Assembly (NCBI RefSeq): GCF_001183985.1
Contig: NZ_LFZW01000001.1
Coordinates: 3,338,059-3,402,058, forward strand
DNA: 64,000 nucleotides
Reading direction: 5' to 3'
DNA from: Peribacillus loiseleuriae
GTDB taxonomy: Bacteria; Bacillota; Bacilli; Bacillales; DSM-1321
Part shown: positions 46,485 through 54,726 of the stretch, piece after piece
Position numbering within the stretch: the stretch's first letter is position 1
Layout of the letters: the number at the start of each line of letters is the position of its first letter
Program-made: the position numbers and the translations under genes
Notes under the pieces: generated by a model
Told to the model about the DNA's origin: nothing
The model's input: only the letters and a program-made list of their open reading frames with translations
The model's database searches: none

Positions 46485-46788
46485 CTTTACTTGCTTTCGT
46501 TAAACTTACTTCTCCATCGGCATTCATCGTGATATCACCTTCCTTCGAGCAGTAAGCTTTATTAAGATATTTCTCTTTTTCCAATTCATCTAAACTCGCC
46601 GGTAGAGCATTATGATCGATTTGATATGCCTGCACTTGACTTTGCGCCATTTTCACATAGGCGTCACAACCTTTTGACTGAATCGAATTTTGGTTTTTCA
46701 AAATGTTAGGGATAGTAATAATTAACAGGATAGAAATGACAAATAAAACAATGAGCATTTCAATGAGTGTAAACCCTTTTTCATTCAT
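46477..46788 (-). CDS. comGC: Major competence pseudopilin ComGC
   Basis: 103 residues. Canonical class III signal NEKGFTLIEMLIVLFVISIL, then a helix, then two cysteines (KGCDAYVKMAQSQ and KAYCSKEG) that fit the intramolecular disulfide of ComGC. It is the main subunit of the transformation pseudopilus that brings DNA to ComEA. Processing needs ComC, encoded elsewhere. It lies 12 nt after comGB. Confidence 0.95.
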   Translation of the reverse strand: MNEKGFTLIEMLIVLFVISILLIITIPNILKNQNSIQSKGCDAYVKMAQSQVQAYQIDHNALPASLDELEKEKYLNKAYCSKEGDITMNADGEVSLTKASKDE

Positions 46789-46800
46789 TCTTTTTCCTCC

Positions 46801-47838
46801 TTAAAGTCCTTTCATAAGCGAAAACATTGGTAACAGAACGGCCAAATAAATGGAAACAATCACAAGACCAATTAGTGAAAATAAGGCTGGCTGAATAATC
46901 TGCATCATAAACTTCATCTTCTCTTCGGCTTGATCTAAAATAAAGCGGCTATACATATATAATTCTTGCTCAAGCCTCCCCGATTTCTGGCCATTTGCAG
47001 TAATGATACTTAACCTTTTCTCAAAATAGGGCAGATCTCGAAATATGGCGTCAAGCGGCTTCCCTTCCGTTAATTCATTTCTTATTAATTGACAAACATC
47101 ATGATAAAACGGCTGGACTCCACTCTTTTCGAATAGGGTAATACTTTCGTTAATGGATAATCCCCCCGCTAGAAGGCCGCTTAATTGACTTGCAAAAAAA
47201 TGGGTTTCATACAATTTTATAAAGGTACCAAGGAGGGGGATTCTTAAAAGCAAGCTTTGCCGTTTAAAGGGTGGGAGTTTCTTCAAGTAGAATAGGTGGA
47301 GCAGCAGATATACGATAATCCCAAAAACGAGGAGGTAGGGAAGCAAGTCTAATAAAGTTACGAATGATATAATGATTTGTAACAACAACGTTTCTTCTGC
47401 ATTCATCGTTTGAAAGAGATGTTGAATTTTAGGAAGAAGCACGGTTTTCATCATATAAAATACAATCGTTACAAAAAAAATGAGGAAAAGCGGATACAGA
47501 AACATCTTTTTTAATTTCTCGATGTCGTCATTTCTTTGCCCCCAATACAGTCCTGCTTCCTGAAGTGCTTTAGGTAGATTGCCGTATGCTTCAGAAAAGT
47601 AAATAAAGTGGACCAATTGAGGATGAAAATTCATCATAGTTAAGACACTGTGAAAGGGATTTCCACTTCGCAACTCTGAAATTGAACGACGTAAATCAGC
47701 TTCTTTCTTTTTAGAATGTTGAAGCATAAGAAATTGGATGGCCTCGGCAAGTGGGTAGCCAAATTCTAATAACTCTCCTAATTTGAGAAGAAATTGTGAT
47801 TGTTCCTTCATATTCCAATTACTTCGTTTCATATTCAT
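46801..47838 (-). CDS. comGB: Competence membrane protein ComGB
   Basis: 345 residues of the GspF/PilC family, with two T2SSF cytoplasmic helical domains. Membrane segments lie at about 125-145 (FLIFFVTIVFYMMKTVLL), 165-185 and the C-terminus (ALFSLIGLVIVSIYLAVLLP). It is the inner-membrane platform that works with the ComGA ATPase to assemble the pseudopilus. Its start overlaps comGA by 20 nt; an ATG two codons in could also be used. Confidence 0.95.
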   Translation of the reverse strand: MNMKRSNWNMKEQSQFLLKLGELLEFGYPLAEAIQFLMLQHSKKKEADLRRSISELRSGNPFHSVLTMMNFHPQLVHFIYFSEAYGNLPKALQEAGLYWGQRNDDIEKLKKMFLYPLFLIFFVTIVFYMMKTVLLPKIQHLFQTMNAEETLLLQIIISFVTLLDLLPYLLVFGIIVYLLLHLFYLKKLPPFKRQSLLLRIPLLGTFIKLYETHFFASQLSGLLAGGLSINESITLFEKSGVQPFYHDVCQLIRNELTEGKPLDAIFRDLPYFEKRLSIITANGQKSGRLEQELYMYSRFILDQAEEKMKFMMQIIQPALFSLIGLVIVSIYLAVLLPMFSLMKGL

Positions 47839-48892
47839 ACACCAATCTTGTAAATTCCTCTTGATTTACATACCCAAACGCAACTGCTTTGCCGATTTCA
47901 TTCCTTAATTTTCGATAAGATACGTCATTCCCTTCACCTTTGGCCGATTGCAATACTGCCGACAACTCTTTACCTGTAATAAGTTCGTATGCACTTGCTC
48001 GTTTTCTTCTTTTTTGAATACCACACTCGCCGTAACATTCATTTCTCCCGCAGATTGGACACTGAAGTTCTAACAATCTTTGAGCCGTCACAGCTAGTAA
48101 GGTTTGTTGAATTTCAATCCAACTGATTCCGAATTCTAGCAGTCGGTAAACGGCACCTTGTGCATCCCTAGTATGCATTGTTGTAAGTATGAGATGCCCG
48201 GTCATGGCCGCCCTCACAGCTATTTCCGCCGTTTCTGCGTCACGAATTTCTCCTACCATAATGACATCCGGATCGTGTCGTAACACAGCTTTCAAGCCTA
48301 CAGAATACGTAATGCCGGCTTTTTCATTAATTTGGACTTGAAGGACTTGTTCTGATTCATTTTCAATGGGGTCTTCTAAGGTGATGACATTGCGGTTCAT
48401 CATAGCTTTTGCGTGGTGAAGTAGCGAGTATAAGGTAGTCGTTTTGCCGCTTCCGGTCGGTCCGGTTAGAATGACCATCCCATGAGAGTGTTTTACTAGA
48501 GCTGACAGTTTATCCGCTGTATTCTTGAAGATGGAAAGCTGTTCGATAGGTAGAATATTTTGCTTAGGAATGAGTCGAATCACAAGGCTTTCGGAAAAAG
48601 TGGCGGGCAGCGTAGATAATCTTAGACCAATAAATTTGTTGTCCAACTCAAGGGTGATGGCTCCGCTTTGTGGCCGTCTTTTTTCACCAATGTCCATCGA
48701 AGCAAGAAATTTCAAATGAGAAATGAGGCGATCACTTTCGTCTTTCGTTAACACTTCCTGGGGATGTAGCTTGCTTTCGATACGGAATTGGATGAGAGGA
48801 CCATCTTTTCTAGGAACAATATGAATATCAGATGCTCCTAGACGGACAGCACGCGAAAGGATATCGTCTGCTGTCTTTTCAATCGATTTCAA
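47819..48892 (-). CDS. comGA: Competence ATPase ComGA
   Basis: 357 residues of the GspE/PilB family. Walker A GPTGSGKTTTLYSLL, Asp box VITLEDPIENE, Walker B DPDVIMVGEIRDAETAEIAV, His box MTGHLILTTMHTRDA, and a late Cys cluster CPICGRNECYGECG suggesting zinc. It drives pseudopilus assembly for DNA uptake and, in B. subtilis, also contributes to growth arrest in competence. First gene of the comG operon, preceded by a candidate ComK site. Confidence 0.97.
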   Translation of the reverse strand: MKSIEKTADDILSRAVRLGASDIHIVPRKDGPLIQFRIESKLHPQEVLTKDESDRLISHLKFLASMDIGEKRRPQSGAITLELDNKFIGLRLSTLPATFSESLVIRLIPKQNILPIEQLSIFKNTADKLSALVKHSHGMVILTGPTGSGKTTTLYSLLHHAKAMMNRNVITLEDPIENESEQVLQVQINEKAGITYSVGLKAVLRHDPDVIMVGEIRDAETAEIAVRAAMTGHLILTTMHTRDAQGAVYRLLEFGISWIEIQQTLLAVTAQRLLELQCPICGRNECYGECGIQKRRKRASAYELITGKELSAVLQSAKGEGNDVSYRKLRNEIGKAVAFGYVNQEEFTRLVYEYETK

Positions 48893-48956
48893 TTACAATT
48901 CACCTCCTATTTTGGATAATTGTACATTTCGACGCCTTTTGGCAAAATCCTTTAAA

Positions 48957-48984
48957 AAAATAAAATTTTTTTAAATATTTTTTT
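48957..48984 (-). promoter_or_regulatory. Candidate ComK binding site upstream of comGA
   Basis: AAAA-TAAAA-TTTT at 48957-48969 fits the AT-box AAAA-N5-TTTT. A weaker second box, AAATATTTTTTT, starts about 16 bp on. This lies 64-92 nt before comGA, the normal location of a K-box. The region is very AT-rich, so chance matches are easy. The gap 48985-49442 holds a promoter at 49369 and no supported gene. Confidence 0.6.
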
Positions 48985-49368
48985 CGAGTGAAAAATATCG
49001 TCTCTGTCCATAATAATCTGGCAAATATTTTTCTAACCGACCTTAGATTATTGGACTTGTTTGAATGACATCCCTAAGAGCCATCTTTACACATTTTACT
49101 GACTTGTTGATTCTTTCACTACCATAAGAATTTCCATATATAATAATGGGCATAATGAATATGACTTGAAAACGTAGGAAGAATCGCATAATTAGCACAG
49201 GTACTACAGTATTTGCTTTTGGAGAAAAATATCGATGGCCAAAAAAGAGCAATATGCTAAGCAGATTAATTCGAAAATTCGAAGCATATACAGAACAACA
49301 ACAGAGTAATTCCGTTCTGTTGCAAACTTGTCAACCGGCACATATTTGGTAGTGTTTACAAACTAGGC

Positions 49369-49398
49369 TTTACAGTTCGTGAGCAACTATTCTATAAT
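49369..49398 (+). promoter_or_regulatory. Vegetative promoter of yqgY
   Basis: TTTACA (49369-49374), 18-bp spacer, TATAAT (49393-49398), 45 nt before the yqgY start. Confidence 0.65.
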
Positions 49399-49442
49399 TA
49401 CGTTAGAGATAACCATCAATGGGAATTAAAGGGGGTATTAGA

Positions 49443-49688
49443 GTGGATCGTATGTATCGCGTTTTAGGTTTTTGGACAGCCGTTATGGCAATCTTTTTCT
49501 ACCTTGGAGACATGTATGCATTATCTTTACTTTTCTTCGGGCAAACTGCTTTTTTTGTACTTTTAAGTTATCTTCGACTTTCAGAGCGTATGTATATCTA
49601 TGTGTTTGGCGCTTATTTAACCGTTTTCTTTGTCGGATACAGCTACTACACAGTATTTTTACTGCCTGCGGGCGGGGCAGCGCATTAA
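49443..49688 (+). CDS. yqgY: DUF2626 small membrane protein YqgY
   Basis: 81 residues from GTG 49443, with GGGGG 7 nt upstream. Opens VDRMYRVLGFWTAVMAIFFY and has three closely spaced hydrophobic helices including RMYIYVFGAYLTVFFVGYSY. It is the DUF2626 family of unknown role. Convergent with yqgX, with a family B hairpin between them. Confidence 0.88.
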   Translation: MDRMYRVLGFWTAVMAIFFYLGDMYALSLLFFGQTAFFVLLSYLRLSERMYIYVFGAYLTVFFVGYSYYTVFLLPAGGAAH

Positions 49689-49699
49689 GTGCTACATAG

Positions 49700-49816
49700 T
49701 AAAGAGAGGCAAGGGGTCTGACCTCACACTCTATACACTGTTTATAATGTCATTTACATGACATATAAATAGTGTATAGTAGATGTGGGGTCAGACCCTT
49801 TCTTTGGGACCTCCTC
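49700..49816. repeat. Family B hairpin element, copy 5, between convergent genes
   Basis: GAGAGGCAAGGGGTCTGACC and GGGGTCAGACCCTTTCTTTG arms. The inner stem TATACACTGTTTATAATGTC pairs with GACATATAAATAGTGTATA imperfectly. It starts 12 nt after yqgY and ends 20 nt before the yqgX stop. Confidence 0.8.
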
Positions 49817-49835
49817 TTTTTCCACATTTTCTCCC

Positions 49836-50471
49836 TTAAAACCCATTCAGGAATGGGTTTTGATTCATTTCATCGGAAATGTTCGTAATCGGTCCGTGTC
49901 CTGGTAATACGATCGTATCCTCCGGCAAAACTAATAGCTTTTCGTGAATGCTTGTTAACAATTGCTGTTCATTGCCACCTCTTAAATCAGTGCGGCCTAC
50001 GCTTTGTTGAAAAAGTACATCACCTGAGAAAATCATTCCTTCATCTCGTAAGTAATAAGAAACACTTCCTGGAGAATGTCCTGGCGTTTCCAATACAGTA
50101 AAATGGAACTCGCCCAGCACTAAGTCAAATTCATTTGTAATCATTTGATCTGCTGGCTTTATTTTGATTGGATGCCCTGGTGTAAATGATTGCGAGCCAT
50201 TTAGGGCTGCATCTACAAGCCACTTTGCTTCTTTTTCATGTAAGTATACGGGAATCTGATAATAATCTCGAATAACATCCACAGCTCCGATATGGTCAAA
50301 ATGAGCGTGTGTTAATAATATCGCAATGGGCTGCCATTTTTTAGTCTGGATATACTGTATTAATTTATCGCCTTCTCCGCCTGGATCAACAATCACACAT
50401 TTTTCTGCTTTCTCCATTACGTAGCAATTTGTTTGTAACGGTCCTAAAGGTATCTGGTTCCACTTCAACAT
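49836..50471 (-). CDS. yqgX: Metallo-beta-lactamase-fold hydrolase YqgX
   Basis: 211 residues from ATG 50471 (MLKWNQIPLGPLQTNCYVME), with AGGAG 5 nt upstream; the frame extends 16 codons more. Metal motifs are complete: LLTHAHFDHIGAVDVI (HXHXDH), a later His in VLETPGHSPGSVSYY, Asp in IFSGDVLFQQSVGRTDL and a final HGPITN. It is the glyoxalase II-like branch (hydroxyacylglutathione-hydrolase-type), probably acting on a bacillithiol or other thioester. Substrate not shown. Confidence 0.93.
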   Translation of the reverse strand: MLKWNQIPLGPLQTNCYVMEKAEKCVIVDPGGEGDKLIQYIQTKKWQPIAILLTHAHFDHIGAVDVIRDYYQIPVYLHEKEAKWLVDAALNGSQSFTPGHPIKIKPADQMITNEFDLVLGEFHFTVLETPGHSPGSVSYYLRDEGMIFSGDVLFQQSVGRTDLRGGNEQQLLTSIHEKLLVLPEDTIVLPGHGPITNISDEMNQNPFLNGF

Positions 50472-50765
50472 CTTCACTCCTATCCTAATTCCAAAACGCT
50501 TTATTATCATTTTACACAATTTCTAAGACTTATTGTTTACTATTACATTCACGAGAAACCCATAACATTTTAAACCTACCATTTTTGAAAAAATAAAACC
50601 ATTCATTTAACTTACAATGAAGGTTCATTTTTAAACCTCGACAAACATCCAAAAAAACATTAAAATGTTAATATATGCAATCAAAATTACATATTCTAAA
50701 GTTCGTTATCAAATCTTTGGGTACATTATAGGTAAACAAAGATTAAGAACAAAGGGGGCAAAAAC

Positions 50766-50942
50766 ATGGGATTAGTAATTATTTTCGCTCTAGTCGCTAT
50801 ATTAGGACTAGCTGCTACACTACGTGCATTTAAAGATAAAAACATTCTAGCGATTTTGTTTGCTGGAGGAAGCACAGTCGTATTTGGCTGGTTTGCCATT
50901 ATGACTGTCGTTAACAATGGCTTTCCAACACTGGTACACTGA
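50766..50942 (+). CDS. yqgW: DUF2759 small membrane protein YqgW
   Basis: 58 residues: MGLVIIFALVAILGLAATLR, a charged loop AFKDKNIL, and a second helix with STVVFGWFAIMTVVNNGFP. AAGGGGG lies 7 nt before the ATG. Matches the DUF2759 family, found between yqgX and yqgU in B. subtilis as here. Function unknown. Gap 50472-50765 contains its promoter region but no clear elements. Confidence 0.85.
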   Translation: MGLVIIFALVAILGLAATLRAFKDKNILAILFAGGSTVVFGWFAIMTVVNNGFPTLVH

Positions 50943-50960
50943 TTACTTAAATCGCAAGAC

Positions 50961-50992
50961 TAAAGAGGCTGCTATTCGGCGGCCTCTTTTTC
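50961..50992 (+). terminator. Terminator after yqgW, shared with yqgU end
   Basis: AAAGAGGC pairs with GCCTCTTT, loop TGCTATTCGGCG, followed by T-run on the plus strand. It sits between the convergent yqgW and yqgU stops. Confidence 0.85.
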
Positions 50993-52177
50993 TTAGCTTA
51001 TCTCAAATAAATGCTTTACTGTTTTAGTTTTCAAGTTAATGATTTTTTCAAATTGATTCCCATATAGGCACCAAAGGCCATTCTGTGAACAGCTTATTGG
51101 TTCATTTTCTGCTTTGGTGAGAATTTCTTCTTCTTTTCCTGTATTCCAGTTGAATACTCGTAAAGAAAATTTCCCATCATATTGATCAACATTCGTCGCT
51201 TTTTCTGGTACGAAAGAGATAAACTGAGAGGTTTCTTCTCTCATTTCAAAATAAGGAATCAGCCAATTTGAAAAGTTTTTTATATGTGGCACTGAAAAAC
51301 TAGTAATAAGCTTGTTTTTATCATTAAAAAAGCTATAAGTAGCTTTATCATAGTTCTCACTTTGATCTTGAATCGTCATTAATGTATGTGCTGTTCGAGT
51401 AAAGTAAATAACGTCAAGCATCATACTTTCCCGCTGATTTGAATGAAGGTTCTTCTTGATAAGTGGCGCTTTTAAATTAGGCTCATCTTCATTCCAGTCT
51501 AAATACAGCAGATCTTCCTTACTTCCCCACTTCACAAAGGGCTGTGGAAATTCGATTGTTTCAATCTTTTGTTCTTTCGTATTTACGATGTATGTTCGAT
51601 ATGACCAATCTTCAAAAAAACTTGAAAGAAACAGCACACCTTGGTCATGAATATTCCATTCATAAGCTAACTCAATGGATGGCACAGAAACAGAAAATGC
51701 CCTTGTACCATCATGATTCAAAACTTCAATCGCTGCTTTATTAGCTAATAGAGCTAAATGAACGAGCACATACGATCGATCTGGACTAATACTAACATCC
51801 ACAATATCATCGGTTGGTTGATAAAAAACGCTTTTTTTCTGCGTCTGAAAATTCCAGCTCATCACCTGTAATTGGTCACTTTCATCAAGTTTTGACGAAT
51901 AAAGAATGGTGGAAGAATCCAACCAGCCATACACTTGTACAATCTGTTCGTGTTTGTCGATTAGAAATTCAGGTATCTCGTACTTGTCTTCAACTACAAC
52001 GGGGTTTTCTAATTCTTTTTCTGGTTTCAATGTTTCATTCTTCGTGGCCTCACAAGCCGTTAGGAGAAGGAAAATGGAGATGGTACATAATACAAAACGA
52101 ATGTTTAAACGAATTGCCGGCACTCCCAGCCGCAGTAATAGATGAACTACTGCCCTAAAAAACTTTTCAACCTCCAC
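50993..52177 (-). CDS. yqgU: YqgU-like lipoprotein
   Basis: 394 residues from GTG 52177. A lipobox at about residues 38-42 (FLLLTAC) marks export and lipid anchoring at Cys42. An alternative GTG (VPAIRLN) 19 codons in gives a more usual short signal peptide. The mature part shows repeated beta-strand blocks (VYGWLDSSTILYSS, SWNFQTQKKSVFYQ, VSISPDRSYVLVH) like a beta-propeller. No enzymatic motif. Position next to yqgW supports YqgU. Convergent with yqgW. Confidence 0.8.
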   Translation of the reverse strand: MEVEKFFRAVVHLLLRLGVPAIRLNIRFVLCTISIFLLLTACEATKNETLKPEKELENPVVVEDKYEIPEFLIDKHEQIVQVYGWLDSSTILYSSKLDESDQLQVMSWNFQTQKKSVFYQPTDDIVDVSISPDRSYVLVHLALLANKAAIEVLNHDGTRAFSVSVPSIELAYEWNIHDQGVLFLSSFFEDWSYRTYIVNTKEQKIETIEFPQPFVKWGSKEDLLYLDWNEDEPNLKAPLIKKNLHSNQRESMMLDVIYFTRTAHTLMTIQDQSENYDKATYSFFNDKNKLITSFSVPHIKNFSNWLIPYFEMREETSQFISFVPEKATNVDQYDGKFSLRVFNWNTGKEEEILTKAENEPISCSQNGLWCLYGNQFEKIINLKTKTVKHLFEIS

Positions 52178-52286
52178 ACCTCCTATTTTTACGAATGCTT
52201 TAGATATTCATTATAAAACAAAAAATCAACGAAAGCCCCCAAAAACTGTCACATAAATATTTTTTTATTATCATGGATGATTATAA

Positions 52287-52334
52287 AAAGGATGTCCCAT
52301 AACGAAAGGGTTAGACCCTTTTGGAACATCCTCT
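52287..52334. repeat. Family B element, minimal copy 6
   Basis: Single compact hairpin: AGGATGTCCCATAACGAAAG, GGT-TAG-ACC as the apex, and CTTTTGGAACATCCT. It contains only the outer arms of the family with the interior gone. It lies 25 nt after the glcK stop and could serve as its terminator. Confidence 0.8.
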
Positions 52335-52359
52335 CATTGTGATGATTTATCACAATCAA

Positions 52360-53328
52360 TTAATTAGCAAAATGTTTTTTCACAAGCCATGCAGCTCCGA
52401 TAACTCCTGCATCATTTCCAAGTGTAGCCAAACTAATTGTTGTTGATTTGCGAACACGCTTAAATGCGTAGAGCTCAAAATATTCCCGTACTGGCTTAAG
52501 CAGTAAATCACCCGCTTTAGAGACCCCTCCGCCAATTACGATTTTTTCCGGATTCAAGATATTACCTGCCTGTGATAACGCAAGCCCTAAGTACTTGCTA
52601 ACCTGTTGAATAACCTTTAGTGATATAGCATCTCCCTCTTGTGCACATGTGAATAGAAGTTTCGATGATAAGCTTTCTCCATCGTCTATTTTCTCTTGGA
52701 GTAAGGAAGGCTCGTTTGCTTTTTCCAAAGCTTCTTGGGCTAAACGAACAATTCCTGTCGCGGAAGCTACCGTTTCAAGACAGCCGGTTTTACCGCAGTT
52801 ACAAGGAGCACCTGCATCTGGAACTACTGTAATATGCCCCAATTCCCCACCTGCACCGCTTACACCATGAACCATTAATCCGTTAGCAATGACTCCACCA
52901 CCAACGCCAGTTCCAAGTGTCACACAGACGATATCTTTTGCCCCATTCCCAGCACCTTTCCACATTTCTCCGAGAGCCGCTATATTCGCATCATTATCAA
53001 TGACAGCTGGTAGTAAAGTTTCCGTTTCCAGTAAATCCTTTAACGGGTAGTTGTTCCAGCCAAGATTAATAGCTTCATAGATAGAACCATTTATAGCATT
53101 AACTGGACCTGGTGCCCCCATGCCGATTCCAAGCAATCTACTCTTAGACTCTCCTAATTCCGCTAATTTGTCATCAATCGCTTTGGCAATATTGGTGGTG
53201 ATTCGCTGACCATTATCTGAAATATCAGTAACAATTTCCCATTTATGAAGAATTTCTCCGTGCATATTAATAATTGCAAGTTTCGTTGTAGTTCCACCCA
53301 AATCTACGCCCATTAGCCATTTATCCAT
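52360..53328 (-). CDS. glcK: ROK-family glucokinase
   Basis: 322 residues. ATP site GVDLGGTTTKLAIINMHG at the N-terminus, sugar-binding IDNDANIAALGE, the catalytic Asp in it, and GTGVGGGVIANG. The ROK zinc motif is CNCGKTGCLE, preceded by GELGHITVVPDAG. Phosphorylates glucose to glucose 6-phosphate, mainly for glucose released internally from disaccharides. It overlaps yqgQ by 8 nt; that pairing is conserved in Bacillaceae. Confidence 0.96.
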   Translation of the reverse strand: MDKWLMGVDLGGTTTKLAIINMHGEILHKWEIVTDISDNGQRITTNIAKAIDDKLAELGESKSRLLGIGMGAPGPVNAINGSIYEAINLGWNNYPLKDLLETETLLPAVIDNDANIAALGEMWKGAGNGAKDIVCVTLGTGVGGGVIANGLMVHGVSGAGGELGHITVVPDAGAPCNCGKTGCLETVASATGIVRLAQEALEKANEPSLLQEKIDDGESLSSKLLFTCAQEGDAISLKVIQQVSKYLGLALSQAGNILNPEKIVIGGGVSKAGDLLLKPVREYFELYAFKRVRKSTTISLATLGNDAGVIGAAWLVKKHFAN

Positions 53329-53557
53329 TTATGTCACCTTCTAATTTTTTTATTGAATGTTTATTCGTATTCTCAGCCTGAATCTCCTGCCTTAATAACA
53401 AAATAGCCATCTGAAATTCTTTAGTGTCCATCATACCTAACTTATAAATTTCTCGAATCTCTATTTCCATCAATTCAAGATCTGCAGTTCTGTCACCGGT
53501 ATAGATGAATGTCCCAAATCTTTTTAAATATGTTTTAATATCATAAATTGTATTCAT
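53321..53557 (-). CDS. yqgQ: YqgQ (DUF910) protein
   Basis: 78 residues, helical, with YDIKTYLKRFGTFIYTGDRT and DLELMEIEIREIYKLGMMD, the DUF910 signature. No membrane segment. Small YqgQ proteins may bind nucleic acid, but their role is open. It overlaps the start of glcK by 8 nt and leads that two-gene unit. A family-typical length of about 71 is slightly exceeded at the C-terminus. Confidence 0.9.
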   Translation of the reverse strand: MNTIYDIKTYLKRFGTFIYTGDRTADLELMEIEIREIYKLGMMDTKEFQMAILLLRQEIQAENTNKHSIKKLEGDING

Positions 53558-53640
53558 GGATGTCCCTTTCCTAAAGTTGCTTTACTCCGCTTTATTTATA
53601 CCCTATTAAAAGTATATCGAACGCATGATTAACCTACAAG

Positions 53641-53654
53641 TGAAAGCGTTTTTT
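53641..53654. promoter_or_regulatory. Possible cre site between yqgQ and 53739 gene
   Basis: TGAAAGCGTTTTTT matches the left and centre of the CcpA consensus but not its right end. Lies 84 nt upstream of yqgQ-glcK and of the divergent gene. Confidence 0.35.
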
Positions 53655-53738
53655 ATTTTTTTTAAACTCATTATCTTTTCATAGTTGTCTATCTTGATTC
53701 ATAAAATGGAGTACCGTGATTTTTTTTGGAGGTGCAAA

Positions 53739-54602
53739 ATGAAAATTGAATGGAAGCATACAGCCATTATTTTACTAACAGCTCTATTGGCCGCATTTTT
53801 TACGTTCGGATCAAAATCAGTTGAGGAAACCATTATTTTTTTCCCGATAGATCCCGTCCTCCACTTTGATACAGCTGATACGAAATTACACGCAAAGCAA
53901 AAAGATCCCTCACACTATCAAGTAAATTGGAAAATCGAATCCACCTTAGCACAGCCAGTTTATTTACGGCAAGATGTTTCTTTATTATATAAAAATGGAC
54001 GATTAATAGGGCTAATAAAGGATTGGAAGCAAAATAAAGCGAACTTATTGCAAACAAAGTCTTTTTCCGAAAAAGATAGTGGTCTCTTCGAAAGTGTCAG
54101 CTTCCATTACGGAGAAGTGCATCCGAAGGAAAACACGTATACTAGTGTGCAAAAAATGAGTAAAGATCATCTTTATGCGATTATCACTCCCCAAACAGGC
54201 TTTCAAGCATTTCACGAGTCGATCGATAAAGATCAAATGGAATGGCAGCATACGCTTGACAAGTACACTACATCTATTGTTCAAGCAGCTTTTACAGACG
54301 CCCTGAAGAAGTTTGGAATCCTTGAAAATCATTACACTGCTTTATCGTTAACTGACCTGCCGAACAGGACCGATGAATTACTTAAAGGTTTTCCTTCGGC
54401 ACAGAAAGAAGAAATAATCGGAAAACTTTGGGAGGGGTTATACAAAAATTATCTTTTAGGAATAAATAAAGAAGGCGCAAGCGCCCTAAATCCATTAGGC
54501 AGTACCGTCCCAATTGTACTAGTTGCCAAAAACCAAAGCGAGCTGCTCGTTCTATTTCAAACGAATGATAGGACACCTATATTGCTTCGCCAAGAGTTAT
54601 AA
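53739..54602 (+). CDS. Membrane-anchored extracytoplasmic protein, unknown function
   Basis: 287 residues from ATG 53739, with GGAGG 6 nt upstream; an in-frame ATG at 53685 has no ribosome site. One N-terminal helix (HTAIILLTALLAAFFTFG) is followed by a soluble, mainly alpha/beta exported domain of about 260 residues rich in Lys, Gln and Thr. No motif recognised. It is divergent from yqgQ-glcK and convergent with the rhomboid gene, which makes it a possible GluP substrate by position only. Confidence 0.75.
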   Translation: MKIEWKHTAIILLTALLAAFFTFGSKSVEETIIFFPIDPVLHFDTADTKLHAKQKDPSHYQVNWKIESTLAQPVYLRQDVSLLYKNGRLIGLIKDWKQNKANLLQTKSFSEKDSGLFESVSFHYGEVHPKENTYTSVQKMSKDHLYAIITPQTGFQAFHESIDKDQMEWQHTLDKYTTSIVQAAFTDALKKFGILENHYTALSLTDLPNRTDELLKGFPSAQKEEIIGKLWEGLYKNYLLGINKEGASALNPLGSTVPIVLVAKNQSELLVLFQTNDRTPILLRQEL

Positions 54603-54675
54603 GAGATCAGGCAGCGAGTCAGAACCCGCTCGAACTACACCCCTTTTTAAACCGGCACATTATCACAGGTTAACT

Positions 54676-54726
54676 AACCATCAGTGGGGGGGTGAAAAAA
54701 AACCGCTGATGGAAGTTTCACTTTAT
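54676..54726. repeat. Family A hairpin copy 7
   Basis: CCATCAG and CTGATGG (7 bp) around GTGGGGGGGTG and an A-run, then AAGTTTCACTTTAT. The element runs into the gluP stop codon. Located between the convergent 53739 gene and gluP, 70 nt after the former. Confidence 0.7.

Noticed and set aside
49043..49252. Minus-strand 69-codon hydrophobic frame between comGA and yqgY
   Set aside because: No ribosome site and composition explained by AT-richness; no family seen.
49234..49308. Plus-strand 24-codon frame MAKKEQYAKQINSKIRSIYR
   Set aside because: GGAG is 10 nt upstream, but the frame is too short, has no neighbour coupling and no known family; left as unproven.
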